64,000 bases of DNA from Pseudomonas lalkuanensis (GTDB taxonomy: Bacteria; Pseudomonadota; Gammaproteobacteria; Pseudomonadales; Pseudomonadaceae): positions 1,344,001-1,408,000 of the forward strand of contig NZ_CP043311.1 of NCBI RefSeq assembly GCF_008807375.1. The letters run 5' to 3'. Position numbers and translations under genes: made by a program. Shown here one piece after another: positions 46,767 through 55,906 of this stretch; within the stretch, counting starts at the first letter, position 1, and the number at the start of each line of letters is the position of its first letter. The notes under the pieces were generated by a model. That model searched no databases, had not been told where the DNA came from, and was given only the letters and a program-made list of their open reading frames with translations.

Positions 46767-48389
46767 ATGACTAACAACAACCTCGAAGCCCTGTTCCCCA
46801 CTGCCGACCAGATTCCCGAGCGTTACCGCCCCGGCGCGCCCATCGAACAGCGCGAGTACCTGGTGAACGGTGAGCTGCTGAGTTGGCAGGGCCCGCTGGC
46901 GGCAGTGCGCAGTCCGGTGTTCCTGGCGGGCGAGAAGGGCGATGAACAGGTGGTGCTGGGCAGCACGCCGCTGCTGGATGCCGATGCCGCGCTGGCGGCC
47001 CTGGATGCCGCCGTCGCTGCCTACGACCACGGGCAGGGTGCCTGGCCGACCATGCGCGTGGCCGAGCGTATCCAGCATGTGGAGAAGTTCCTCGCCCGCA
47101 TGCGCGAGCAGCGCGAGGCGGTGGTCAGGCTGCTGATGTGGGAGATCGGCAAGAACCTCAAGGATTCCGAGAAGGAGTTCGACCGCACCTGCGACTACAT
47201 CGTCGACACCATCGAGGCGCTCAAGGAGCTGGACCGCCGCTCCAGCCGCTTCGAACTGGAGCAGGGCACCCTCGGCCAGATCCGCCGCGTGCCGCTGGGC
47301 GTGGCGCTGTGCATGGGGCCATACAACTATCCGCTGAACGAGACCTTCACCACGCTGATTCCGGCGCTGATCATGGGCAACACCGTGGTCTTCAAACCGG
47401 CCAAGTTCGGCGTGCTGCTGATCCGCCCGCTGCTGGAAGCCTTCCGCGACAGCTTCCCGGCTGGCGTCATCAACGTCATCTACGGCCGCGGCCGCGAAAC
47501 CGTCAGCGCCATCATGGCCAGCGGCAAGGTGGATGTGTTCGCCTTCATCGGCACCCATTCCGGCGCCGCCGACCTGAAGAAGCTGCACCCGCGCCCGCAC
47601 CGCCTGCGCGCGGCGCTGGGCCTGGACGCCAAGAACCCTGGCATCGTCCTGCCGAAGGTGGACCTGGACAACGCGGTCAACGAAGCCATCACCGGCGCCC
47701 TGTCGTTCAACGGCCAGCGCTGCACCGCGCTGAAGATCCTCTTCGTCCACGAAGACGTGCTCGAACCCTTTCTCGACAAGTTCTGCACCAGGCTGGCCAC
47801 CCTCAAGCCCGGCATGCCCTGGGAGGACGGTGTGGCCCTGACGCCCCTGCCCGAACCGGGCAAGGTCGACTACCTCAATGCCCTGCTGGAAGATGCCGTG
47901 GCCAAGGGGGCCAAAGTGGTCAATCCGGGCGGCGGCAGCCACCGGCAGAGTTTCTTCTATCCCGCCGTGCTGAGTCCGGTGAGTCCGGAGATGCGCCTTT
48001 ACCATGAGGAACAGTTCGGACCGCTGATTCCGGTGGTGCCGTATCGCGAGCTGGAAGAAGTGATCGACTATGTGCTGCATTCCGACTACGGCCAGCAGCT
48101 CAGCCTGTTCGGCGACGATGCGGCCCAGGTCGGCCGGCTGGTGGATGCCTTCGCCAATCAGGTAGGGCGCATCAACATCAACGCCCAGTGCCAGCGCGGC
48201 CCCGACACCTTCCCCTTCAATGGCCGGAAGAACTCGGCCGAAGGCACGCTGTCGGTACATGACGCCCTGCGGGTGTTCTCCATCCGCACCCTGGTGGCGA
48301 CCAGGTTCCAGGAAGACAACAAGGCACTGGTCAGCGAGATCATCCGCAACCGCGAGTCGAACTTCCTGACCACGGATTACATTTTCTGA
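46767..48389 (+). CDS. Aldehyde dehydrogenase-family protein, GapN-like (NADP-dependent glyceraldehyde-3-phosphate dehydrogenase type)
   Basis: The 540-residue protein is an ALDH-superfamily member with the catalytic cysteine at Cys319 in FNGQRCTALK. The N-terminal 40 residues exceed ordinary ALDHs. The place of the usual catalytic Glu and glycines (ELGGK) reads LGLDAKNPGIV at 284-294, so the general base appears to be absent or replaced by Asp287. As I recall the Pseudomonas family annotated as NADP-dependent glyceraldehyde-3-phosphate dehydrogenase has the same motif. Its place after eda, whose product is glyceraldehyde 3-phosphate, supports that call. A CA motif (AACAACAA) lies in the first codons. 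Confidence 0.8.
   Translation: MTNNNLEALFPTADQIPERYRPGAPIEQREYLVNGELLSWQGPLAAVRSPVFLAGEKGDEQVVLGSTPLLDADAALAALDAAVAAYDHGQGAWPTMRVAERIQHVEKFLARMREQREAVVRLLMWEIGKNLKDSEKEFDRTCDYIVDTIEALKELDRRSSRFELEQGTLGQIRRVPLGVALCMGPYNYPLNETFTTLIPALIMGNTVVFKPAKFGVLLIRPLLEAFRDSFPAGVINVIYGRGRETVSAIMASGKVDVFAFIGTHSGAADLKKLHPRPHRLRAALGLDAKNPGIVLPKVDLDNAVNEAITGALSFNGQRCTALKILFVHEDVLEPFLDKFCTRLATLKPGMPWEDGVALTPLPEPGKVDYLNALLEDAVAKGAKVVNPGGGSHRQSFFYPAVLSPVSPEMRLYHEEQFGPLIPVVPYRELEEVIDYVLHSDYGQQLSLFGDDAAQVGRLVDAFANQVGRININAQCQRGPDTFPFNGRKNSAEGTLSVHDALRVFSIRTLVATRFQEDNKALVSEIIRNRESNFLTTDYIF
46773..46780 (+). promoter_or_regulatory. Hfq/Crc CA motif within the first codons of the aldehyde dehydrogenase gene
   Basis: AACAACAA begins 6 bases after the A of ATG and encodes part of Asn-Asn-Asn. 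Motifs directly downstream of the start are known Crc/Hfq targets in Pseudomonas. Confidence 0.5.
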
Positions 48390-48434
48390 GGCGGATGGGT
48401 TGCCGCCACAAGGTTATTGATCGGAGATTTACCC

Positions 48435-49253
48435 ATGCCCCGCCCCATCAGCCGAGACACCCGGCTCTGCATGTCGCTGTCCGGCCGTCCCGGCAATTTC
48501 GGCACGCGCTTTCACAACTACCTCTACGAAGCCCTCGACCTGGACTTCGTCTACAAGGCCTTCACCACCACCGATCTGCCGGCGGCCATCGGCGGCATTC
48601 GCGCCCTGGGCATTCGCGGTTGCGCGGTGTCCATGCCGTTCAAGGAGGCCTGCATCCCATTGCTGGACGAACTGGATACCTCGGCTTCGGCCATCGACTC
48701 GGTCAACACCATCGTCGCCGACGACGGCCGGCTGAGGGGCTACAACACCGACTACAGCGCCGTGGCCAGCCTGCTGGCGAGCCACGCCGTACCACGGGAC
48801 ATCCGTTTTGTGGTGCGCGGCAGCGGCGGCATGGCCAAGGCCGTGGCCAGCGCCTTTCGCGACAGCGGTTACCGCCACGGCACGATAGTCGCTCGCAACC
48901 CGCAGACCGGCCCGGCGCTGGCCCGGGGCTGTGGATATGCATGGCTGGCGGAGCTGGGCGACGAGGAGCCGCAGATGCTGGTCAACGTCACCCCGCTGGG
49001 CATGGAAGGCGGCCCGGATGCCGACGCCCTGGCCTTCACCCGCGAACAGGTAGCGGCGACAGACTGGGTTTTCGACGTGGTGGCGCTGCCGGTGGAAACC
49101 CCACTGATCCTTCTGGCCCGTGAGCTGGGCAAGCCGGTGATCACGGGTGCCGAAGTCATAGTGCTGCAGGCGGTGGAGCAGTTCGTGCTCTACACAGGCG
49201 TGAGGCCGGAGGCGGAACTGATAGAGAAAGCGGCGGAGTTCGCGCGAGGTTAG
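48435..49253 (+). CDS. Shikimate dehydrogenase-like (AroE-family) protein
   Basis: The 272-residue protein has the AroE fold: SMPFKEACIP retains the catalytic lysine, YNTDYSA the catalytic aspartate and VVRGSGGMAKAVASAFRDSG a Rossmann loop. The shikimate-binding SxS motif near the N-terminus is replaced by MSLSGRPGNFGTRFHN. It is therefore probably an AroE paralogue with a different substrate (as YdiB, RifI or Ael1-type proteins are). The ATG at MPRPISRDT follows CGGAGA. It is 45 bp downstream of the aldehyde dehydrogenase gene and may share its transcript. The link to sugar catabolism is unexplained. Confidence 0.78.
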   Translation: MPRPISRDTRLCMSLSGRPGNFGTRFHNYLYEALDLDFVYKAFTTTDLPAAIGGIRALGIRGCAVSMPFKEACIPLLDELDTSASAIDSVNTIVADDGRLRGYNTDYSAVASLLASHAVPRDIRFVVRGSGGMAKAVASAFRDSGYRHGTIVARNPQTGPALARGCGYAWLAELGDEEPQMLVNVTPLGMEGGPDADALAFTREQVAATDWVFDVVALPVETPLILLARELGKPVITGAEVIVLQAVEQFVLYTGVRPEAELIEKAAEFARG

Positions 49254-49272
49254 GGCGGGGAAGCGGGTATTT

Positions 49273-49312
49273 TGTGGGAGCGAACTTATTCGCGAATGAA
49301 TTCGCTCCCACA
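49273..49312. repeat. REP-like palindrome
   Basis: TGTGGGAGCGAACTTATTCG pairs with CGAATGAATTCGCTCCCACA. It lies between the convergent AroE-like and MarR genes. Confidence 0.78.
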
Positions 49313-49335
49313 GAAGGGAAGGGGCCTTGTGGCTC

Positions 49336-49812
49336 TCAACCCTCCGGCAGATTCGCGTAGATCTTTTCCAGCGTGCCGTTGAGCTTGGCGATCTGGGCTT
49401 CGGTGAGGTCCTTGAAGCTGTTGGTGAAGATGTGCGCGGTGTTCACCTGGATCTCTTCCACCATGTGCCGGCCCTTGTCGGTGATGGTCACCTGGGTCAC
49501 CCGGCCATCGTTGCTGCACGGGGCGGTGTCCACCAGGCCGTCTTCCTTCATGCGGTAGACGATCTTGGTAACGGTGGAGAGCTTGGCGATGGCGTGCTCG
49601 GAGATTTCCGAGATGCTCGACTGGCCGTTCTCCTTGAGGATGAAGAGGATGCGCCAGCGCGGGATGTCCAGGTCGATCTTCTTCAGGGTCTTTTCCATGG
49701 CCATGTTGTAGCGGCCATAGACGCGGGCGATCCAGTAGAAGGGGAACTCCTCCTTCTTGAAATCGTCGCTGGCGGGGTTGTAACGGTTGAGGCGCTTTTT
49801 CGGGGTGCTCAT
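49336..49812 (-). CDS. MarR-family regulator, IacR candidate
   Basis: The 158-residue winged-helix regulator reads DDFKKEEFPFYWIARVYGRYNMAMEKTLKKIDLDIPRWRIL in its dimer helices and ISEISEHAIAKLSTVTKIVYRMKEDGLV in its DNA-binding region. The style (aromatic-rich N-terminal helix, IPRWRIL) is that of MarR regulators of aromatic catabolism such as HpaR, HpcR and IacR. In P. putida 1290 IacR represses the iac genes. Here the gene is last in the minus-strand series that diverges from iacH, 9 kb away, so IacR is the best guess. Its upstream gap holds a nested palindrome. The effector may be indole-3-acetate or an intermediate. Confidence 0.75.
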   Translation of the reverse strand: MSTPKKRLNRYNPASDDFKKEEFPFYWIARVYGRYNMAMEKTLKKIDLDIPRWRILFILKENGQSSISEISEHAIAKLSTVTKIVYRMKEDGLVDTAPCSNDGRVTQVTITDKGRHMVEEIQVNTAHIFTNSFKDLTEAQIAKLNGTLEKIYANLPEG

Positions 49813-49857
49813 GCGAGTGGTGCAAGGTTCCTGCTGACAGGGGGAGAGTTATAGGGG

Positions 49858-49893
49858 GTTGCGCGTGGGCTGTCGACAGCCATATGACGCAAC
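49858..49893. promoter_or_regulatory. Nested palindrome upstream of the MarR gene (candidate operator)
   Basis: GGCTGTCGACAGCC (14 bp, perfect) is flanked by GTTGCG on the left and CGCAAC on the right, giving a two-level dyad. It lies 46-81 bp before the MarR start. MarR proteins commonly bind such dyads in their own promoters. Confidence 0.5.
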
Positions 49894-49916
49894 CTTGACC
49901 CCAATCAGCACCCGTC

Positions 49917-49935
49917 GGCTGCCGCGAGGGCAGCC
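49917..49935 (-). terminator. Hairpin after the PAS-MCP gene
   Basis: GGCTGCC and GGCAGCC form a 7-bp stem with loop GCGAG, 9 bp past the receptor stop. There is no T-tract, so it may pause or protect the RNA rather than fully terminate it before the MarR gene. Confidence 0.5.
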
Positions 49936-49943
49936 GGCGGTGC

Positions 49944-51485
49944 TCAGCCGTGCAGGAACCGCTGGGCCAGGTCGAGCTGGGAGCGGGCCAGCTGGTGCAG
50001 CTCCTGGCCGATCTGGGTACTGCGCTGGGCCTGGCCGGCGCTCTGTTCGGCGAGGCCGGCGATCCGCGCGATCTGCCGGCTGATCTCCTCGGCCACCTGG
50101 CCTTGCTGCTCGATGGCGGTAGCCATCTGCAGGCTCATGCCGCTGATCTGGCCCACTTCGCCGCTGATGCGCCGCAGGGATTCGCGCACCTGTTCCACGT
50201 CGGTGGTGGACTGCTGCGCGGCCTGTTCGCCCCGTTGCGCCGTGGCCAGGGCCTGGGCGCTGCCGTTGCGCAGGCGCTCGATGGACTGCTGGATCTGGCC
50301 GGTGGAGTCGCGGGTCCGCGAGGCGAGGGTGCGCACCTCGTCGGCCACCACGGCGAAGCCCCGGCCGGACTCCCCGGCTCGCGCCGCCTCGATCGCCGCG
50401 TTCAGCGCCAGCAGGTTGGTCTGCTCGGCGATGCTCTGGATCACCTCGGCTATGCCGCTGATGGACTCGATGGATTCGGCCAACTGGCCCACCGCCATGC
50501 CGATGTCCTCCACGGAGCCGTGCAGGGTCTGCATCGAGGCCTGGCTCTGGCCGGCCAGGCGGTCGCCATCCCGTGCCAGCTCGTCCACCGCCTGGGTGGC
50601 CTGGGCGCTGTGCTGGAGGTTGCGCGACAGTTCGTGGATGGTGCTGCTCATCTGCTGGATGGCCGCCGCCGACTGCTCGGTTTCCTCCAGCTGGCGCTCC
50701 AGCTGGCCGGCCTCGCTGGCCACCAGCTCCGAGGATTCCCCGGCGCGGCTGCGCAGGATGTCGCCGTTGATGTGGATGCGCGCCATCACCGTGCGCAAAC
50801 GCAGCTGCAAGCTGCCCATGGCCATGTCCAGCAGGGCGTCGGCACCACCGCGCTGGCTGTAGGCCGGTGCCAGCAGCGGGTCGCTGTAGACCTGTGGATG
50901 ACTCGCCAGGCCCCGAATCACGCCGCGTTGGCGTACATGGGCGGCCTGCAGGCTGATGGCTCCAGTCCCGACGAGCAGGGCCAGGCCGAGACGGCCGTCG
51001 AGCTCCCCGGCCAGGGTTGCGCCGACCAGCAGCAGGCCACCGAGTGCCGCGACGCTGTGTTCGCCCAGCAGGCGCAGCGCCCGTGTCGCGGCCGGTTCGG
51101 CCGGCTTGCCCTGGCGCAGGCGCGCATAGAGGGCGTCGGCGCGCAGGCAGGTGGCGCGGTCCATGGGGTGGTAGACGGTGCCCAGGGCCACCAGCTGACC
51201 GCCCTCGAACAGTGGCACCACATAGAGGTCGCTCCAGAAGGTGCCGCCCTCGCGGTGGCGGCCCATCAGCGGGCCGTTCCAGGGCACCCCGGCGCGCAGG
51301 GTGCGCCACATGCCGTCCAGCACAAGGGGTGGCATGCCCGGGTGGTTGATCAGGTCGTAGCCCTTGCCCAGCAGTTCCTCGCGGCTGTAGCCGCAGAGGT
51401 CCAGGTAGGCGTCGTTGCAGGCCAGCACCCGGCCTTCCGGGTCCAGGCGGGAAATGGGCGGTTCGGTGAAGTCCGTCAGGCTCAT
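49944..51485 (-). CDS. Aer-like PAS chemoreceptor linked to the iac region
   Basis: The 513-residue receptor has an N-terminal PAS domain (about 8-110) in the Aer style: [33 protein letters not shown] and [18 protein letters not shown]. Aer PAS domains bind FAD and report redox state. A hydrophobic hairpin at about 141-180 anchors it to the membrane, and the cytoplasmic domain carries [19 protein letters not shown] near 350. It is encoded 13 bp after a class II aldolase gene, within the minus-strand transporter operon. Energy taxis during aromatic acid metabolism would fit this context. No periplasmic ligand domain is present. Confidence 0.88.
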   Translation of the reverse strand: MSLTDFTEPPISRLDPEGRVLACNDAYLDLCGYSREELLGKGYDLINHPGMPPLVLDGMWRTLRAGVPWNGPLMGRHREGGTFWSDLYVVPLFEGGQLVALGTVYHPMDRATCLRADALYARLRQGKPAEPAATRALRLLGEHSVAALGGLLLVGATLAGELDGRLGLALLVGTGAISLQAAHVRQRGVIRGLASHPQVYSDPLLAPAYSQRGGADALLDMAMGSLQLRLRTVMARIHINGDILRSRAGESSELVASEAGQLERQLEETEQSAAAIQQMSSTIHELSRNLQHSAQATQAVDELARDGDRLAGQSQASMQTLHGSVEDIGMAVGQLAESIESISGIAEVIQSIAEQTNLLALNAAIEAARAGESGRGFAVVADEVRTLASRTRDSTGQIQQSIERLRNGSAQALATAQRGEQAAQQSTTDVEQVRESLRRISGEVGQISGMSLQMATAIEQQGQVAEEISRQIARIAGLAEQSAGQAQRSTQIGQELHQLARSQLDLAQRFLHG

Positions 51486-51498
51486 CAGGGGCGCTCCA

Positions 51499-52266
51499 TC
51501 ACCAGTCCAGGCTGCGGCCGGCGCGCATCTTGCGCACCATGGCGTCGAAGAACTTGGTGGCGAAGCCGCTCTCGCGGATCAGCATGGCGGTGAGGTCGGT
51601 GCACTTCTGCTGGATGGCCAGCGGCAGCGGGTTGTCCTCGCCACCGAGGGCGCCGGCGGCGCACTGGATCTCCGCCGCGCGCTGCACCGTCCAGAGCAGG
51701 AAGAAGGTCTTGGCGATGCTGCTCTCGCCCACCGCGATGCCGTGGTTGCGCAGCACCAGGATGTGCTTGTCGCCGAGGCTTTCGAGCATGCGTCCCTTCT
51801 CGTCCTCGAACAGGGTGATGCCTTCGAACTCGTGGTAGCCGATGCGGCCATACAGCTGCGCGCCGTAGAAGTCGTCGTGGGCGAAGCCCTTTTTCTTCTG
51901 GACGATGGCCGAGATGGGGGTGGTGTGGGTGTGGATCAGGCAGTGGATGTCGTCGCGGGCGCCGTGCACCGCGCTGTGCAGGGCGAAGCCGGCGGGGTTG
52001 GCGTCGTAGGGCGAGTCCTCCAGCTTGTGGCCGTCGAGGTCCACCTTGAGCAGGTTGGCCGGGGTGACTTCGCTGTAGTTGAGGCCGAAGGGGTTCACCA
52101 GATAGTGGTGGGCCGGCCCCGGCAGGCGCGCGGAAATGTGGTTGAAGATGGTCTCCGTCCAGCCGAAGAAATCCACCAGGTGGTAGCAGTGGGCGAGCTG
52201 CACGCGCAGCGCCCATTCTTCGTCGCTGCAGTGGCGGGGTTGCTGGGTTGGGGCAAGGGCGTTCAT
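51499..52266 (-). CDS. Class II aldolase/adducin-family protein
   Basis: The 255-residue protein belongs to the AraD/fuculose-phosphate aldolase family. Metal histidines are in [12 protein letters not shown] and in [12 protein letters not shown], with a possible catalytic acid in NHISARLPG upstream. It lacks an obvious sugar-phosphate partner kinase. It sits between a PanE-type gene (14-bp gap) and the Aer-like receptor gene (13-bp gap) in the putative auxin-uptake operon. Class II aldolase homologues in aromatic pathways can act as decarboxylases or hydrolases. The reaction here is unknown. Confidence 0.85.
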   Translation of the reverse strand: MNALAPTQQPRHCSDEEWALRVQLAHCYHLVDFFGWTETIFNHISARLPGPAHHYLVNPFGLNYSEVTPANLLKVDLDGHKLEDSPYDANPAGFALHSAVHGARDDIHCLIHTHTTPISAIVQKKKGFAHDDFYGAQLYGRIGYHEFEGITLFEDEKGRMLESLGDKHILVLRNHGIAVGESSIAKTFFLLWTVQRAAEIQCAAGALGGEDNPLPLAIQQKCTDLTAMLIRESGFATKFFDAMVRKMRAGRSLDW

Positions 52267-52280
52267 CTGGACTCTCCGAT

Positions 52281-53267
52281 TCAGGGGCGGGGCTGGGCGC
52301 CGCGAAAGCGCGCCAGCGCGATCAGGTGGCGGGTGACAGGCATGGGCAGGTCAAGGCGATCGGCCAGTTCCAGCACCGCGTCGCCGATGGCGGCCAGCTC
52401 CAGGGGCCGGCCCTTGTCGTAGTCCTGGAGCATCGAGGTGCGTACCGGGCCCATGCCGGCGCCCAGGTCCAGGAAGGTCTGTGGATCGATGTCGATGCGC
52501 GCGCCGTAGGCGGCGGCGGTGAGCAGCGCCTCGCGCAGGCAGGCACCGGCCAGTTCGCGCAACCCGGGCTGGCCGTAGAGCTGCTCCAGGGTGGCGCCGC
52601 TGACCACCGAGAGCGGGTTGGAGCTGAGGTTGGCGATGGCCTTGGTCCACACCGAGTCGCGGATGCGCTCGCTGGCGCGGGCCTCGATGCCGGCGGATTC
52701 CACCAGTTCGCGCAGGTGTCGGAGGCGCGGGGAGAGGCGGTTGTCCGGCTCGCCGAAGATCATCAGGTGGGGGTTCTGCGCCTCGGCCACGGCGGGGGCC
52801 GGGCACTGCGCGGTGATGAACACCACGCAACCGATCACCCGCGCCAGGTCGAGGCCTTCGGCGAGGGCACCGTCCGGGTCCACGGCGTGGATGCGCTGGC
52901 CGGCGAAGCGGCCTTCCAGGCCGTGGAAGTACCACCAGGGCAGGCCGTTGACCACCGGCACCACCAGGCTGTCGGCCTGCAGCAGGGGCTGGATGTCGGC
53001 CACCAGGGCGGGCAGGGCGTCGGCCTTGGCGCAGAGGAAGACGATGTCCTGGGGCCCCAGGTCGGCGGCGCGGTCGCTGGCCGGCACGCGCACGAAGTGA
53101 TGGCCGTCCAGGTCATCGAGGTGGATGCCATCCTGGCGGATGGCGGCGAGGGTGGCGCCACGGGCGAGCACGCTCACCGGGTGGCCGGCGTCGGCCAGGC
53201 GCGCGGCGAGGGTGCAGCCGATGGCACCCGCCCCGGCGATGCAGATGCGGCTGGGGAAAGATGTCAT
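52281..53267 (-). CDS. PanE/ApbA-family 2-oxoacid reductase (ketopantoate reductase-like)
   Basis: The 328-residue protein has an N-terminal Rossmann motif RICIAGAGAIGCTLAARLADAG (about 7-28) and the C-terminal ApbA helical domain, with VWTKAIANLSSNPLSVVSG holding the catalytic lysine (SVWTKAIANL). NGLPWWYFHG is also typical. It probably reduces a 2-keto acid with NADPH. It is unlikely to serve pantothenate synthesis in this setting. Many PanE paralogues are found in catabolic operons with ABC transporters. Its substrate cannot be read from sequence. Confidence 0.85.
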   Translation of the reverse strand: MTSFPSRICIAGAGAIGCTLAARLADAGHPVSVLARGATLAAIRQDGIHLDDLDGHHFVRVPASDRAADLGPQDIVFLCAKADALPALVADIQPLLQADSLVVPVVNGLPWWYFHGLEGRFAGQRIHAVDPDGALAEGLDLARVIGCVVFITAQCPAPAVAEAQNPHLMIFGEPDNRLSPRLRHLRELVESAGIEARASERIRDSVWTKAIANLSSNPLSVVSGATLEQLYGQPGLRELAGACLREALLTAAAYGARIDIDPQTFLDLGAGMGPVRTSMLQDYDKGRPLELAAIGDAVLELADRLDLPMPVTRHLIALARFRGAQPRP

Positions 53268-53315
53268 GTGGGTCCTCCTTGGACGGTGGCCCGGCCTGGC
53301 GGCCGGGCCGGGGGA

Positions 53316-54107
53316 TCATCCGGCGAGCATCTCCTGGTGCTTGCTCGCCAGGCCCAGGTAGGCCTCGATCACGCGCGGGTCGTCGGCCAACTGGGCGGCG
53401 GGGCCCTGCATGGCGATCTGGCCGGTTTCCAGCACATAGGCGTAGTCGGCCACCCGCAGGGCGGCGCGGGCGTTCTGCTCCACCAGCAGGATCGACACCC
53501 CCTGCTGGCGCAGGGTGCTGATGATGCGGAAGATCTCGCGGGTGATCAGCGGCGCCAGACCCAGGCTCGGCTCGTCGAGCATCAGCAGCCTGGGCTTGGC
53601 CATCAGCGCGCGGCCCACGGCGAGCATCTGCCGCTCGCCGCCGGAGAGGGTGGCGGCCATCTGGTCGCGGCGCTCCTTCAGGCGCGGGAACAGGGTGTAG
53701 ACCTCGTCCAGGGTGTCGGCGTGGTCGCGCTTGCCGCTGCGGTGGCGCTGGAAGGCGCCCAGCAGCAAGTTGTCGGCGACCGTCATGCTGCCGAACAGCT
53801 CGCGCTTCTCCGGCACCAGGCCGAGCCCGCGGGCGACCATCACTTCCACTTCCGGCACCGCTTCCAGGCTGCCGTCGAAGGCCACCCGGCCACGGGAACC
53901 GAGCACCCCCATGATGGCCGAGAGCAGGGTGGTCTTGCCGGCGCCGTTGGGGCCGATCACGGTGACGATCTGCCCCTGGCCGACCCGCAGGCTGGCGTTG
54001 GACAGGGCCTCCACCTTGCCGTAGGCGACGGACAGGTCGCTGACTTCCAGCACCGGGCTGGACACCTGGTTCTCAGGCTGCCTGAGGTTCTCTACCTGCA
54101 TGTTCAT
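53316..54107 (-). CDS. Branched-chain-amino-acid-type ABC transporter ATPase (LivF-like)
   Basis: The 263-residue ATPase of the HAAT family has Walker [10 protein letters not shown], the signature LSGGERQML and Walker [14 protein letters not shown]. It follows the LivF pattern. It begins at the ATG that overlaps the fused permease-ATPase stop by one base (TGATG), with GGAGG 8 bases upstream. A further ATG two codons later is possible. It works with the fused LivM-LivG product and LivH. The 48-bp gap to the PanE-like gene keeps the operon continuous. Confidence 0.92.
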   Translation of the reverse strand: MNMQVENLRQPENQVSSPVLEVSDLSVAYGKVEALSNASLRVGQGQIVTVIGPNGAGKTTLLSAIMGVLGSRGRVAFDGSLEAVPEVEVMVARGLGLVPEKRELFGSMTVADNLLLGAFQRHRSGKRDHADTLDEVYTLFPRLKERRDQMAATLSGGERQMLAVGRALMAKPRLLMLDEPSLGLAPLITREIFRIISTLRQQGVSILLVEQNARAALRVADYAYVLETGQIAMQGPAAQLADDPRVIEAYLGLASKHQEMLAG

Positions 54108-55906
54108 CACTCGGCTCCTCCGAGATAGGCTTCCAGCACGGCGGGGTCCTTCTGTACGTCGGCCGGCAGGCCATGGGCGATGCGCTGGCCGAACTCCATC
54201 ACCACGACCCGGTCCACCAGGCCCATCACGAAGTCCATGTCGTGCTCCACCAGGAGGATCGCCATGCCTTCGCTGCGCAGGCGGCTGAGAAGGATGCCCA
54301 GGGCTTCCTTCTCCTTGTGGCGCAGGCCGGCGGCGGGCTCGTCGAGCAGCAGCAGGCAGGGGTTGGCGCACAGGGCGCGGGCGATCTCGAGGATGCGCTG
54401 CTGACCCAGGGCCAGGCTGCCGGCCTCCGCGTGCAGGTACTCGCCCAGGCCCACCCGTTCCAGCTGGCGGCGGGCTTCGGCCAGCAGCTCGGCTTCCTCG
54501 GTGCGGTCCAGGCGCAGGGCGGCGGCGAGCACGCCCTTGTGGCCGCGCAGGTGGGCGCCGATGGCGACGTTCTCCAGCACGCTCATTTCCGCCAGCAGCT
54601 TGACGTGCTGGAAGGTGCGGCTCATGCCCATGCGGGCGATGTCGCGGGAGGGGATGCCGTTGATCTTCTGGCCACGGAACAGCACCTCGCCGGAGGTGGG
54701 GGTGTCCACGCCCGAGAGCTGGTTGAACAGGGTGCTCTTGCCGGCCCCGTTGGGGCCGATCAGGGCGAGGATCTCGCCGGCGCGGACCTCCAGGTTCATG
54801 TCGTTGTTGGCCACCAGGCCGCCGAAGCGACGGGTCACGTTGCGCGCTTCCAGCAGCACTTCACCGGCGGCCGGCAGTTCGCGGCGCGGAAGCTCGGCGG
54901 CGTCTGCCAGGGCCCTGGCGGCCTTGCGCGGCTTCCAGGACTCCGGCACCAGGCGCAGCAGCATGGGCCAGAGGCCGCCCGGGGCACGTTGCATCAGGAG
55001 CACGATGATCAGGCCGAAGACGATCACCTCGTAGTTGCCGGTGCTGCCGAAGAGTTGCGGCAGGAGGTCCTGCAGCCACTGCTTGAGCAGGGTCAGCACA
55101 CCCGAGCCCAGCAGGGCGCCCCAGACGCTGGCCACGCCGCCGATCAGCGCCATGAACAGGTAGTCGATGCCCATGTGCAGGCCGAAAGGCGTGGGGTTCA
55201 CGAAGCGCTGGGTATGGGCGTAGAGCCAACCGGAGAGGGCGGCGAAGAGGGCGGAGATGAGGAAGATCACCAGCTTGGCGCGGAAGGTGTTCACGCCCAT
55301 GGATTCGGCCATCAGCTGGCCGCCCTTGAGGGCACGGATGGCGCGGCCTTCACGGGAGTCCAGGAGGTTCTGGGTGATCAGCATGGCGCACAGCAGCACG
55401 GCCCAGATCAGGTAATAGATCTCCTCGCCCTTGTCCAGCTGCCAGCCGAACAGGGAGATCGAGGGCAGGCCGCTGACGCCGGTGTGGCCGCCGAGGGACT
55501 CCAGGGTGCCGAACAGGTAGTAGAGCGACAGGCCCCAGGCGATGGTGCCCAGCGGCAGGTAGTGGCCGGACAGCTTGAGGGTCAGGGCGCCCAGCAACAG
55601 GGCTACCGCGCCGGTGAGCAGCAGGCCCACCAGCAGGGTCAGCCAGGGCGAGGCGCTGGCCCAGGCCAGCCAGCCCGGCAGGTCCTGCACGGTGGTCAGG
55701 TAGGCGCTGGTATAGGCACCGAGGCCGACGAAGGCGGCCTGGCCGAAGCTGGTCATGCCGCCGACGCCGGTGAGCAGCACCAGGCCCAGGACCACCAGGG
55801 TGTAGAGGCCGATGTAGTTCAACAGGGTGACGTAGAAGGGCGGCAGCACCATCGGCGCGACCGCCAGCACGGCCACCAGGGCAAGGATCAGGTAGCGCGG
55901 TTTCAT
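54107..55906 (-). CDS. Fused permease-ATPase of a branched-chain-type ABC transporter (LivM-LivG)
   Basis: The 599-residue protein joins a LivM permease (about 1-330, ten or so membrane helices, with [15 protein letters not shown]) to a LivG ATPase (about 350-599; Walker [11 protein letters not shown], signature [15 protein letters not shown], Walker [12 protein letters not shown]). In most HAAT systems these are separate; fusions are known in aromatic and amide transporters. A linker of about 25 residues ([17 protein letters not shown]) separates the parts. Start and stop overlap the flanking genes by 4 and 1 bp. The substrate is likely to be an amphipathic acid. Confidence 0.93.
   Translation of the reverse strand: MKPRYLILALVAVLAVAPMVLPPFYVTLLNYIGLYTLVVLGLVLLTGVGGMTSFGQAAFVGLGAYTSAYLTTVQDLPGWLAWASASPWLTLLVGLLLTGAVALLLGALTLKLSGHYLPLGTIAWGLSLYYLFGTLESLGGHTGVSGLPSISLFGWQLDKGEEIYYLIWAVLLCAMLITQNLLDSREGRAIRALKGGQLMAESMGVNTFRAKLVIFLISALFAALSGWLYAHTQRFVNPTPFGLHMGIDYLFMALIGGVASVWGALLGSGVLTLLKQWLQDLLPQLFGSTGNYEVIVFGLIIVLLMQRAPGGLWPMLLRLVPESWKPRKAARALADAAELPRRELPAAGEVLLEARNVTRRFGGLVANNDMNLEVRAGEILALIGPNGAGKSTLFNQLSGVDTPTSGEVLFRGQKINGIPSRDIARMGMSRTFQHVKLLAEMSVLENVAIGAHLRGHKGVLAAALRLDRTEEAELLAEARRQLERVGLGEYLHAEAGSLALGQQRILEIARALCANPCLLLLDEPAAGLRHKEKEALGILLSRLRSEGMAILLVEHDMDFVMGLVDRVVVMEFGQRIAHGLPADVQKDPAVLEAYLGGAE

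Noticed and set aside
48435-49253. Calling the AroE-like gene the housekeeping aroE
   Set aside because: The shikimate-binding serine motif is not conserved and the gene neighbourhood is not that of Pseudomonas aroE, so the main shikimate enzyme is probably elsewhere.
53316-54371. A 351-codon version of the LivF-like ATPase
   Set aside because: The extra N-terminal part lies in another frame of the fused permease-ATPase gene; GGAGG and the TGATG overlap define the shorter protein.
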